From Aliivibrio fischeri ATCC 7744 = JCM 18803 = DSM 507 (GTDB taxonomy: Bacteria > Pseudomonadota > Gammaproteobacteria > Enterobacterales > Vibrionaceae): a stretch of 64,000 nt of DNA. The stretch covers positions 1,364,001 through 1,428,000 of the forward strand of contig NZ_CP092712.1 of assembly GCF_023983475.1 (NCBI RefSeq), given 5' to 3'. The position numbers and the translations under genes are program-made. The notes beneath the pieces were generated by a model. It did not search any database. It was not told where the DNA came from and was given only the letters and a program-made list of their open reading frames with translations. This document shows, in pieces, positions 1 to 8,150 of the stretch. Positions within the stretch are counted from its first letter, which is position 1. The number at the start of each line of letters is the position of its first letter.

Positions 1-1
1 C

Positions 2-565
2 ATTGCGAAAAAAGATTTGCTTATTCCATTTAGTGAGCAACGTGGTCGTTTAAATGAAGGTCAATCAATCCTTGTTTACGTATACACAGATAAAGCCTCT
101 GGTCGTATCGTAGGAACAACACGTTTCAACAAGTGGTTAGATAAGACACCAGCAAACTACGAGAAAGGTCAACAAGTTGATATCTTAATTGCTGAGCGAA
201 CGGATCTTGGTTACAAAGCCGTTGTGAATGGCGAGCATTGGGGATTAATTTTCCACTCTGATGTGTTTGGCAAACTGTTCATTGGTAAGCAACTAAAAGC
301 ATTCATTAGTGATGTGCGTGAAGATGGTAAAATCTCATTATCACTTCAACGTCCAGGTAAAGCACGTATGGATGACTTAAGTGAAAAAGTGATTGCGACA
401 TTAGAGAAGAAAGACGGTTTCTTACCGCTAAGTGATAAATCATCACCAGATGCTATTTTTGCTGAGTTTAGAACCAGTAAAGGCACGTTTAAGAAAACCA
501 TTGGTGGTTTATATAAAGCAGGTAAGATCACCATCGAAAAAGACGGTATTCATTTAGTTAAATAA
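2..565 (+). CDS. CvfB-family S1-domain RNA-binding protein (3' part)
   Basis: This is the C-terminal part of a protein whose start lies before the window; the frame is open from base 2, so the TTG at 17 is not its start. The visible 187 residues contain an S1-like RNA-binding fold and end in a winged-helix region (residues reading SPDAIFAEF and GTFKKTIGGLYKAGKI). This matches the CvfB/YitL family, which carries tandem S1 domains followed by a winged helix and is thought to bind RNA. The family assignment comes from recognised sequence; the physiological role in this genus is not evident. A GC-rich hairpin follows the stop. Confidence 0.75.
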   Translation: MAKKDLLIPFSEQRGRLNEGQSILVYVYTDKASGRIVGTTRFNKWLDKTPANYEKGQQVDILIAERTDLGYKAVVNGEHWGLIFHSDVFGKLFIGKQLKAFISDVREDGKISLSLQRPGKARMDDLSEKVIATLEKKDGFLPLSDKSSPDAIFAEFRTSKGTFKKTIGGLYKAGKITIEKDGIHLVK

Positions 566-584
566 CGTTTTTACCCAAAAAAAT

Positions 585-614
585 AGCCCGTAACTATTCC
601 TGGTCACGGGCTTT
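585..614. terminator. Hairpin terminator, probably bidirectional
   Basis: AGCCCGT (585-591) pairs with ACGGGCT (606-612). The flanks carry an A-run (575-581), which is a T-run on the minus strand, and TTT on the plus strand. It lies just after the CvfB-family stop. The minus-strand reading is the better intrinsic terminator. Confidence 0.6.
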
Positions 615-630
615 GGGAAACGGCTCATCG

Positions 631-692
631 CGAGCCTTGCGCTAATAATAAAATGGAAAGCATTACCTTATTTAGCGTAGTTCAAGGGCTCG
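631..692. other. Long imperfect inverted repeat, possible structured RNA
   Basis: CGAGCC (631-636) is complementary to GGCTCG (687-692). Inside it, CGCTA (640-644) pairs with TAGCG, and an AATG/CATT stem closes a small central loop. A competing short hairpin uses GGCTC (622-626) with GAGCC (632-636). The segment sits between two converging genes and is followed by a T-rich stretch near 702. It could be a small RNA end, a repeat remnant or a terminator; nothing decides between these. Confidence 0.35.
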
Positions 693-727
693 TCCTGTCC
701 AGTTTTTCTTCAATTTATTTTCTTTAA

Positions 728-2278
728 TTAGATATCTTGATAATGGGTGATTTTATTACGTCCATTATGTTTTGAGTAATATAGCGCTTTATCCGCTTGT
801 TCAATCACATCATCTAATAGTACGTTTGGTTTATTAATTGTCGTAATCCCAGCGCTCAGAGTAATGTCTTCATGAAGCGTATTATAGTTTGAGATTTGTG
901 TACGTATTTGGTCGGTAAATTCAATCACTGACTCAATGTCATTATCTCGAATAAAAAGAATAAATTCCTCACCACCATAACGACCAGCTAACACATTAGG
1001 GTATTGAGCCATTGTTCTACCCACTATAGCGATCACCTTATCACCGACTAAATGTCCGTAATTATCATTAATACGTTTAAAGAAATCGATATCCAATAAA
1101 ATAATCGAATAGGGCTTAAATTTGTTATTACTGTTACTCGATTTTATGAGTGGTGATACCTTGCTATGAAACGTTCCACGGTTGTACAAACCAGTGAGAT
1201 AGTCTCTATTAAGTACATTAATTAATTTTCTGTGGCGATGGTTAAGTAACAGCATCAAAATTAAAATTAAAGCCGTTAAGCTGATCACTAAAGTCAGTAA
1301 GCTATACAGCAATGTATTTGTAGGTTGATTTAATTCATCTCGAGAGATACCAGAAATGATCGCCCAGTCCAAATAAGGGTAATAAATAAACAACACATCT
1401 TTTTGGTATGTTTTATTATCTAAAGTAATTTGGTAAGTGTAATCCTCAATATCCATACGAGAATGATCATTTGGAGTGGTTTGGTTTTGATTCATTTGTA
1501 AATTGTACGCATGAGCAGACTGGCGTATCTTCTCTAACAATCCATCAGCGTGAGAGCCTATTAGATCACGAACATTTTCGCCTTCATAGCTAGGGTGCAA
1601 CAGCAGATTGCCATTTAAATCGATGACATATACATAGCCAGTTTCACCATACTGGTACTTGTCTAATTTATCTTTTAATAAACTTTTATCAATAAAGTGA
1701 AGAAGCTCATCTTTATACGCACTTGCGGATACGATCAGATCAGAGTCAGGTAAATAAACGGAGTAAGTGATTTTCTTTCTTGGCTTCTCATCCCCCGGAT
1801 TCGTCCATAAGTACTCAACAAAATTATCATTATTCCCAATTTGTTGTTGAATATGAAGGTACTGGCCTACATTACGACCCTGAAAAATAGGGTGGTAAAG
1901 CAAATCTCCGTTCGAGTTTAGAATGTAAGGATAACCGGTATCCCCAATTTTACTGTCGTTAATATAATCTTGTATGAGTCTTCTTTTTTGCTCAGCACTT
2001 AATACTGGAGAGTTTTGAATTTGAGAGATAAATTCAGCAGAGGTTGTCACTATGCCTTTTAAATAACGCTTGATAGATTCATTAAGTGCAGTGTCTACAA
2101 TATCGTAACTGGCTTCAATTGAGTTATTGAATGCTTGAAAGGACGAAGTTTTGATTGTTTTTTCAACAGATTTAAAATTTTTGACACTAAATGTAAGAGA
2201 AACTGCGGCCATTCCAACCAAGATTAAAATGATGATTGGCTGCAAGAATGACAAGCGTTGAAGACGAGATTGAGGCAT
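728..2278 (-). CDS. Membrane diguanylate cyclase, tandem Cache domains plus GGDEF
   Basis: A 516-residue inner-membrane signalling protein predicted to make cyclic di-GMP from GTP. A first membrane segment (about residues 12-32) leads into a periplasmic region with two similar Cache-type units. Each holds a G-[DE]-T-G-Y repeat (GDTGYPYIL and GETGYVYVI) followed by a LLxHP motif. A second membrane segment lies near residues 322-346. The C-terminal GGDEF domain has the catalytic motif GGEEF. The RxxD inhibitory site expected nine residues before GGEEF is replaced (YPNV), so product feedback is probably absent. It is a lone gene, convergent with the CvfB-family gene; the ligand is unknown. Confidence 0.9.
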   Translation of the reverse strand: MPQSRLQRLSFLQPIIILILVGMAAVSLTFSVKNFKSVEKTIKTSSFQAFNNSIEASYDIVDTALNESIKRYLKGIVTTSAEFISQIQNSPVLSAEQKRRLIQDYINDSKIGDTGYPYILNSNGDLLYHPIFQGRNVGQYLHIQQQIGNNDNFVEYLWTNPGDEKPRKKITYSVYLPDSDLIVSASAYKDELLHFIDKSLLKDKLDKYQYGETGYVYVIDLNGNLLLHPSYEGENVRDLIGSHADGLLEKIRQSAHAYNLQMNQNQTTPNDHSRMDIEDYTYQITLDNKTYQKDVLFIYYPYLDWAIISGISRDELNQPTNTLLYSLLTLVISLTALILILMLLLNHRHRKLINVLNRDYLTGLYNRGTFHSKVSPLIKSSNSNNKFKPYSIILLDIDFFKRINDNYGHLVGDKVIAIVGRTMAQYPNVLAGRYGGEEFILFIRDNDIESVIEFTDQIRTQISNYNTLHEDITLSAGITTINKPNVLLDDVIEQADKALYYSKHNGRNKITHYQDI

Positions 2279-2451
2279 AAGATAAAAATCCTTTTAACGG
2301 TACATGCAATTGTATTGGAAAGTATGGACTCTATCAATATGTTCTGATTTTATTCGGATTGAATGAGAAATAGACAAACGATTGATAATGAAAAAAAATT
2401 ACTTGCAGACTGATTCTGAACTCGATAATATCAGCCTCGTTCTAAAGGAAT

Positions 2452-2528
2452 GCGTCTGTAGCTCAGTTGGTTAGAGTACTACCTTGACATGGTAGGGGTC
2501 GGTGATTCGAGTTCACTCAGACGCACCA
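2452..2528 (+). tRNA. tRNA-Val (GAC)
   Basis: A 77-nt cloverleaf with encoded CCA. The acceptor stem is GCGTCTG/CAGACGC, the D-arm has GCTCAGTTGGTTAGAGT, the anticodon GAC is at 2486-2488 in loop TTGACAT, and the T-loop is TTCGAGT. It is near-identical to the E. coli tRNA-Val(GAC) form. Confidence 0.97.
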
Positions 2529-2605
2529 TTCCTTCTGTTTGTTTTTGTCAAACAACAACTATTGATTTAGTCACAATAGGTTTTATAGAAGATTTAGAAC
2601 ACAGT

Positions 2606-2682
2606 GCGTCCGTAGCTCAGTTGGTTAGAGTACTACCTTGACATGGTAGGGGTCGGTGATTCGAGTTCACTCGGACGCACCA
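2606..2682 (+). tRNA. tRNA-Val (GAC), second tandem copy
   Basis: A second 77-nt tRNA-Val differing from the first by a compensated acceptor pair (GCGTCCG/CGGACGC). The anticodon GAC is at 2640-2642 and CCA is encoded. It lies 77 nt after the first copy, probably in one transcript that ends at the terminator at 2698-2721. The defence island starts just beyond. Confidence 0.97.
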
Positions 2683-2697
2683 TTATTTAAACGAAGA

Positions 2698-2721
2698 AGC
2701 CCACCTAGTGTGGGCTTTTTT
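2698..2721 (+). terminator. Intrinsic terminator after tRNA-Val pair
   Basis: AGCCCAC (2698-2704) and GTGGGCT (2710-2716) form a 7-bp stem with loop CTAGT, followed by a T-run to 2721. Confidence 0.85.
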
Positions 2722-2783
2722 GTGCCTGTGATTTACATCATCCTTTGATAATATCCTCAATCTTCAATATTTGGTAAATTTGC

Positions 2784-3629
2784 CTATTCATTTAGTAAAA
2801 ATGCAGTTAGTTGATGCATTTCTGGTTCTTTTTTTAGTAACTCTTCATCTTGTGTCGTTCCCATACGACGTAAATAGTAATGTACTAAAGCTTTTCTAGT
2901 TGTGATTTCTAACTCTTTATTTTCCATAGCATAATCATCAGCAACGATAGATTGTTGTTTTTCAGATAAATAAGGGTTAGGTGTAATAGTTAATTTAACT
3001 TGGTGATTCCAATCATCATCATACTCTCGCGTATTTGGTGATTTATCCATTAAGTCAGGTTCGTTTCTAAAGCGGCTTAATACAAAATCGCGATAATTAC
3101 TTCTATCTTCACAAAATGCTCTTACATGCCACCTAATACCATCATAGACCAAGCTATGAGGAGCAATGATACGACCTCGAACTTCAGGTGTAGATAGAGA
3201 CACGTAGTCAATATCCACACGAAGATTAGCTCTTGCAGCAGCTATTAAACTTCGAACAATTTTTGGCGATATAGCCCTTTCAGGAACATTCAATACTGTC
3301 GATTGAGCTTCCCCCCAATTAAAGAATTCAAATGTTTCTTTTTGATTGTACTGTTGATGAAGCATCATAAGATATTCATGAGCAGTACCTTGAGTAAATA
3401 GAGGCTTAAAGCTATCTGCTGGTCTGTAACCTTTAATTGTCCTATCAAGGACCAATTGATCTTGGCCTGTAAGGCTAATGTACTTATTGATATCTCTAGA
3501 AGCCTGTTGGCGGCCTATATGAAAAGCGTCACATAGGTGATTTGTTGTCAGCCGGCCTTCCCACTGGGCTATGATTTCAATTAGTCGAAATCTTACTTGT
3601 TGGTCCCATTTAATATCTACTTGAATCAT
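2784..3629 (-). CDS. WYL-domain transcriptional regulator of the defence island
   Basis: A 281-residue regulator when started at the ATG at 3627-3629, which has an AGGAG-like site just upstream on the minus strand. An open extension to 3692 lacks such a site. The N-terminal third is a winged-helix DNA-binding region (residues reading GRQQASRDINKYISL). The middle holds a WYL domain (residues reading VDIDYVSLSTPEVRGRIIAP, then the conserved HVRAFCEDR and FVLSRF). WYL regulators of this build (CapW/BrxR type) repress phage-defence operons and are thought to respond to a ligand. It is divergent from the SMC operon, with an inverted repeat between them, so repression of that operon is the likely role. 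Confidence 0.85.
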   Translation of the reverse strand: MIQVDIKWDQQVRFRLIEIIAQWEGRLTTNHLCDAFHIGRQQASRDINKYISLTGQDQLVLDRTIKGYRPADSFKPLFTQGTAHEYLMMLHQQYNQKETFEFFNWGEAQSTVLNVPERAISPKIVRSLIAAARANLRVDIDYVSLSTPEVRGRIIAPHSLVYDGIRWHVRAFCEDRSNYRDFVLSRFRNEPDLMDKSPNTREYDDDWNHQVKLTITPNPYLSEKQQSIVADDYAMENKELEITTRKALVHYYLRRMGTTQDEELLKKEPEMHQLTAFLLNE

Positions 3630-3657
3630 GCTCCTGCTCACAAATGTTACATGTTGA

Positions 3658-3682
3658 TGTATACAGTATATACATGTATACA
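3658..3682. promoter_or_regulatory. Inverted repeat, candidate WYL operator
   Basis: TGTATAC (3658-3664) and GTATACA (3676-3682) are perfect inverted arms around an 11-bp spacer that itself holds the palindrome GTATATAC. It lies in the only gap between the WYL gene and the SMC operon, just upstream of the chosen WYL start. Control of both genes by the WYL protein is inferred. Confidence 0.55.
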
Positions 3683-3852
3683 AAAAGTACATATATTTAT
3701 TGTGGATATTGAGAAGGACGTATTAGATTCAGGAGCCATTGCTGTGAAAGCATAAAATTATATGGTAGGTGAAGTGTAGCCTGACTTATGTTGCCAAAAA
3801 TTTAACTGGTTGGTTTTCAATCAAGAAAACAACAAAGATTGAGAGAAATACG

Positions 3853-6800
3853 ATGATGAATGCAGGATTAACCAAAGTTATCACAATAAATTCTTATCAG
3901 AAAAACAAGATGTTTTCTGAGTATTCTTTTGACGCCCCCACTCAGATCACTGGCGGTAACGGAGAAGGCAAAACATCACTGTTAAGGCTCATTCCGTTCT
4001 TTTATGGAGCGACTGGCACGCAGATCGTCAGGAAATCGAATGTCAATAAGCCCTTTGCAGAATGGTATTTACCACACAACAACAGTTATATTGTTTTCGA
4101 GTACATTACTGCTCGTGGTCAAGTTGCTCATGTCATTTGTTATCGAAACCTTAGTACTAAAGGTGGCATTGTTTACCTTTTCGTTAAAGGTCAGTTTGAG
4201 CAATCAGTGATCATTAAACAAGGCAGCGAAGACAAGCCTTGCGCTATCGGCTGTACAAAGTTGGCCGCGGAGCTGAACGCCAACGGTTTGGATTACGAGT
4301 CGCGTATTACTAGCGTCAAAGAGTACCGAGAAATTATCCAAAACATTAATACAGGGTATTTGAGCAATCAGTTCCTCAGCTACTCTTTGTGCTCTGGTCG
4401 TCATGATGTCCGTCATATTGAAAAAATCACAGCGGCGTTGATTCAAGGTGAATTCAATATGGCCGACACAAAGGCGCTTTTCCTAGATATCCTCGAGCAA
4501 GGGAATAGCACATTAGAGTTTGGTGTGGATGCAAACAGAATTGAACAATGGTGTGATGACTACAACGGCCTAACAGCGTTCCTAGATAAAAAAGAAGCGT
4601 TCATTGAAGCTATTGCGAACAATAAGCAGATTGTCTATCTAACCACTCAGCTCGCAAGTGCCTTAATAACCATTCGTGATGCGTCTGAAAGCCTTGATGG
4701 ATCTCTTAAGAAAACCGAACAGCAGCGCTCAGATTTTCTTGAAAACAGTGACAAGCAGATTGGCGAAATTAATCAAGGTAAGCTTGACAAAGAGGTTCAA
4801 AAGAGTGCTCTTCAACGCTCTATCACAAGTATTAACTCTGAGATCGAAGTACATCACAGCAAGCTTATAACATACGAAAATAGTGGTTATCCAGAGCTGT
4901 CCGTTAAGCTAAAGCAATTGCCAGAAATGGAAGACAGGGTGGCACAACAAAGACAAAGTTACGCAGATCTTGAAACTAAGGTAAATGATGCCAAAGCAAA
5001 GTATGAGAAAGACAAACAAAGCCTTGTTAGTAAGTTCAATAAAGAAAAGTCTGACCTAACAGAGCAAAAACTTGATGCCGAGAAAGAGTGCAAGGTTAAA
5101 AAAGACAAGATAGACGATGTATATCAGCCTCAGTTAAAGGAACTGACCCAAACCCATACGAGTTTTATAGCGGATAAATCTCTGGCTCTTATGGAACATA
5201 AGGCTGAACTCGCCACTCAAAAACAGCGACTAAAGAACCCAGATATTGATGAGCTTCTTATTGTGCAGAGAGAGCAGTTGGAGTCTGAGAAGGACAGATT
5301 GCAAGAACAAGTAGACACGTTAAAACACACGACAACTGTGAGTGAGAAGGAAGGAATCAACTTACAAACTAAACGTGAAAAGCTACTCGAAAGATTAGAG
5401 GCCACTCGTCGAAATATGCGCGATGCTGAAGCCAGGTTAAAAGTAGTCAGTAACCGATTAGACCCAGATTCAGGAACCTTGTTCTCGTTCCTGGAGGCTA
5501 ATCGACAGGGATGGCAAAGCTCTCCACTTGGTCGTATTCTTACCGATGAGCTTCTGATGGACACGACACTCACGCCTTCAATGACTGATGATTCCGGTTC
5601 AATGTACGATTTATATATCGATACGAGCAATCTAGCCGATTGTAGTGTCACCAACAAAGCTGATGTAGAAGAGCAGGCTCAATTGATGGATCTTATCGGT
5701 GAGCTTGAAGATGCAGAGGCCGATTTCAATAAGAACATTTTGAAAAATGATTCGGCTGTTAAACAGTCAGCGCTTGAGTTGTCACGACTACGTAATGAGC
5801 TGCGAAATACTGAGGGTGACCTAGCACAAACTAAGATTAATCTTAAAAACAAGAAAATAGAGATTGCCCGTGCAAAAGAGGGCTTAGTCGAAAAAATTAA
5901 TGTAAGCATCAAATCGATTGAGAAAGCTATAGCCCTGATTGATCAGGAAATCTCAGTGACGCTTGAACGTTTTGAAGAAGCAAAATTAAAGTTAAACAAC
6001 GACAGGCTTACTCAAATTAGCAATGTTGAATCATCACTTGATCTCATGATTGGAGCTATCGACGAACTACTTGTAAAAAGTACTCTGACGTTAGGCGAGA
6101 ACAAACAGCGCATCAAAGCGGAATATGAACAGCGGTTGAGTTACCAAGGCATTAGTGGTGAAATCTATCAACGCTACAAAGAAGAAATTGAATTTCTTGA
6201 TAATGAAATCAAAAGCTTAAAAGTGAAGTCTCATAAAATCAAAGAATACGAGACATGGCTTGCTGTTTATGAAATGGATGACCCTAAGAGACGTGACGAT
6301 CGCAATACTAAGGTCAAAGAACTTGAAACTGTGCAACAAGAGATTAAATCTTTTGAAATTAAACTGAACGAGTTGAGAGCCAAAGCTCATAGAACCAAAA
6401 AAGAGTTTGATGAGAAGCTCTCTATCTTGAGAAACCACAAACAGCGAGCTGACAGTGCAATCTCTCGCCTAACTAACTACGTGATGTTTGAGGGTGAAGA
6501 AGGCAGCCAAGAAGCGCTCGACTATAACGGCGATTTAAATTCACTATTGAGTGATGTGGAGAGCAAACTCCCAGAGTTAGAGAGGCTTACTAAGCTACGT
6601 AAAAAAGATATACAACAGATGGAAACTATCACTCTCAATCTTGGTGACGGGGAGCTGTATCGTTTCTGGAATGAAAGCAGCCGAAACACCATTACAGAGG
6701 ATATTGTTGCTAGTGACTCTAAACGAATAGATATTCTAGAAATCATCATGAATGACATTATTCCTCAGGTGACCAGCATAACAATTGAAAGCGCGGTCAA

Positions 6801-7515
6801 CATGGGGCGTATGCTCGTTGATTTCAAGCATCGGCTACTTGGTTTCGACCGTGATATTAAAAAGCTTGGTCGTAATATCTCTGAACAAGTAAAACTCAAT
6901 AATACGTTCTCAGTGGTTGGTTCTATTGACATTAACGTTGAAAGTACACTTTCCAAGCTACAAGGTTGGGAAGATATTATTAACTTCTCTGAGATTTATG
7001 AAGAGTGGGATAAAACGGGATCTGCTGAGCTACCAACCAAAGAGTTTTACAATGCTTTAGATACGCTGACTTATCATATTAGTGCCGAGAAAGTTAAGAA
7101 GCCTACTGAGCTGTTTGACATCAAATTTGAAGTTATCGAGAACAACCAGCGTAAAACCGCCAAAACAGATAAAGATATGCGTGACTTAGCCAGTAATGGC
7201 ACGAACTTGCTTATTCAATCCATGTTGTATTTAGCGCTACTGACTCAACAACGTGGATCAAGTCGACTATCAATAACTTACCCAACAGATGAGATTGGTA
7301 AGTTGACTGCAGAAAACCAAGCCAAACTGCTTAAAATGATGGGGGCACACAACTTCAATGTCATTGCTGCTCAACCTGATGGCAATAATCGTACAGCTAA
7401 TTTATTCAAGTACCTGTACCACTTAACGCCTTACAAGAACATTTTTAATAAACCTAAAGTAAGCAAACTCGCGTTAGCCAAAGCCGCTGAAACTAGCACA
7501 GGAGTAGAAGCATGA
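3853..7515 (+). CDS. SMC/MukB-like ATPase of a Wadjet-like defence system
   Basis: A 1220-residue SMC-type ATPase if started at ATG 3853; the frame is open back to a GTG at 3769, but GAGAG upstream and the family's N-terminus favour 3853. Walker A is GGNGEGKTS near residues 34-42. Residues about 270-1000 are dominated by charged heptad-like coiled coil. The C-terminal head carries a signature-like segment (ASNGTNLL, near residue 1115) and an Asp-Glu Walker B (YPTDEIG, near 1147). Length and the GKT motif suit the DUF3584-type relatives of MukB/JetC. With the next three genes, joined by 1-4 base overlaps, it should form a condensin-like complex that recognises and helps cleave foreign, probably circular, DNA. 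The exact Wadjet subtype is unresolved. Confidence 0.8.
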   Translation: MMNAGLTKVITINSYQKNKMFSEYSFDAPTQITGGNGEGKTSLLRLIPFFYGATGTQIVRKSNVNKPFAEWYLPHNNSYIVFEYITARGQVAHVICYRNLSTKGGIVYLFVKGQFEQSVIIKQGSEDKPCAIGCTKLAAELNANGLDYESRITSVKEYREIIQNINTGYLSNQFLSYSLCSGRHDVRHIEKITAALIQGEFNMADTKALFLDILEQGNSTLEFGVDANRIEQWCDDYNGLTAFLDKKEAFIEAIANNKQIVYLTTQLASALITIRDASESLDGSLKKTEQQRSDFLENSDKQIGEINQGKLDKEVQKSALQRSITSINSEIEVHHSKLITYENSGYPELSVKLKQLPEMEDRVAQQRQSYADLETKVNDAKAKYEKDKQSLVSKFNKEKSDLTEQKLDAEKECKVKKDKIDDVYQPQLKELTQTHTSFIADKSLALMEHKAELATQKQRLKNPDIDELLIVQREQLESEKDRLQEQVDTLKHTTTVSEKEGINLQTKREKLLERLEATRRNMRDAEARLKVVSNRLDPDSGTLFSFLEANRQGWQSSPLGRILTDELLMDTTLTPSMTDDSGSMYDLYIDTSNLADCSVTNKADVEEQAQLMDLIGELEDAEADFNKNILKNDSAVKQSALELSRLRNELRNTEGDLAQTKINLKNKKIEIARAKEGLVEKINVSIKSIEKAIALIDQEISVTLERFEEAKLKLNNDRLTQISNVESSLDLMIGAIDELLVKSTLTLGENKQRIKAEYEQRLSYQGISGEIYQRYKEEIEFLDNEIKSLKVKSHKIKEYETWLAVYEMDDPKRRDDRNTKVKELETVQQEIKSFEIKLNELRAKAHRTKKEFDEKLSILRNHKQRADSAISRLTNYVMFEGEEGSQEALDYNGDLNSLLSDVESKLPELERLTKLRKKDIQQMETITLNLGDGELYRFWNESSRNTITEDIVASDSKRIDILEIIMNDIIPQVTSITIESAVNMGRMLVDFKHRLLGFDRDIKKLGRNISEQVKLNNTFSVVGSIDINVESTLSKLQGWEDIINFSEIYEEWDKTGSAELPTKEFYNALDTLTYHISAEKVKKPTELFDIKFEVIENNQRKTAKTDKDMRDLASNGTNLLIQSMLYLALLTQQRGSSRLSITYPTDEIGKLTAENQAKLLKMMGAHNFNVIAAQPDGNNRTANLFKYLYHLTPYKNIFNKPKVSKLALAKAAETSTGVEA

Positions 7516-8150
7516 AACCAGTATCACAAGTCTTAGAGTCTCTACTTAGTGGTTGTTTTATTTGCCCAGCAACTGATCGTGAAGCTTACAAGACGCTTAA
7601 AGAGGATCGTACATGCCGAGAAATCAATCAAGCGTTGACTCTTATGGGCCGCGAGCTCCAATGTACGAGTCGAACCAGTGCCTATTATGTCACCTATAAA
7701 AGTATTGACGACCACAATCGTCGTCAGGTGACCGCGTTGATGGGTAATGTACACGGTATAATTCGACCTTTGATTAAGTTCGTGGCGACAGTCAGTGAGG
7801 CTGCTCAAGTTGAAGCCGTGATGGTTGGTGGTGATGAGTTAAGTGTGCCTGTCCTGAGTGCGCAAATTCAATCGTCTCCTAGCTTGATGGAGAAACTCGA
7901 TAGTATTTATCGACTCCCGAAAGTGAGTCGAAAAAAAGTGCGTGACAGTGCAACTGATAAACTCAATGTAGTCGTCGAATTCTTGGTTAAAGAAGGGGTG
8001 GCTCATTTAGTAAATAAAGAGCGTCAGCTCTATGTGATGACAGGAAAGTTAGATTTTATTTACGAAGTGCTCGATTTCATCGATACCCATGAAAAGATCG
8101 TTGAAGCAGTTAACAAAGCAAACGAGAACCAAGAGGAGTTCGACTTTTGA
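7512..8150 (+). CDS. MukE/MksE/JetB-like subunit
   Basis: A 212-residue protein starting in an ATGA overlap with the SMC stop, which implies translational coupling. It is small and mixed-charge, with helical segments consistent with paired winged helices (for example residues reading YRLPKVSRKKVRDS and FLVKEGVAHLVNKERQLYV). In MukBEF/Wadjet complexes the equivalent subunit (MukE, MksE or JetB) dimerises and bridges the kleisin and DNA. The assignment rests mainly on size, operon position and fold-like pattern; no catalytic motif is visible. A phage-defence or plasmid-defence role is inferred from the operon. Confidence 0.65.
   Translation: MKPVSQVLESLLSGCFICPATDREAYKTLKEDRTCREINQALTLMGRELQCTSRTSAYYVTYKSIDDHNRRQVTALMGNVHGIIRPLIKFVATVSEAAQVEAVMVGGDELSVPVLSAQIQSSPSLMEKLDSIYRLPKVSRKKVRDSATDKLNVVVEFLVKEGVAHLVNKERQLYVMTGKLDFIYEVLDFIDTHEKIVEAVNKANENQEEFDF

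Noticed and set aside
2452-2682. Tandem repeat or recent duplication of mobile origin
   Set aside because: The two units are normal tRNA-Val genes with a compensated base-pair difference; tandem tRNA genes are common in this group.
3658-3682. AT-rich repeats as a CRISPR-like array
   Set aside because: There are only two inverted arms, no direct repeats with spacers and no cas genes in the window.
4204-7000. Many antisense open frames within the SMC gene
   Set aside because: They have no ribosome sites or family features and lie opposite a long, coherent coiled-coil ATPase; they are shadows.
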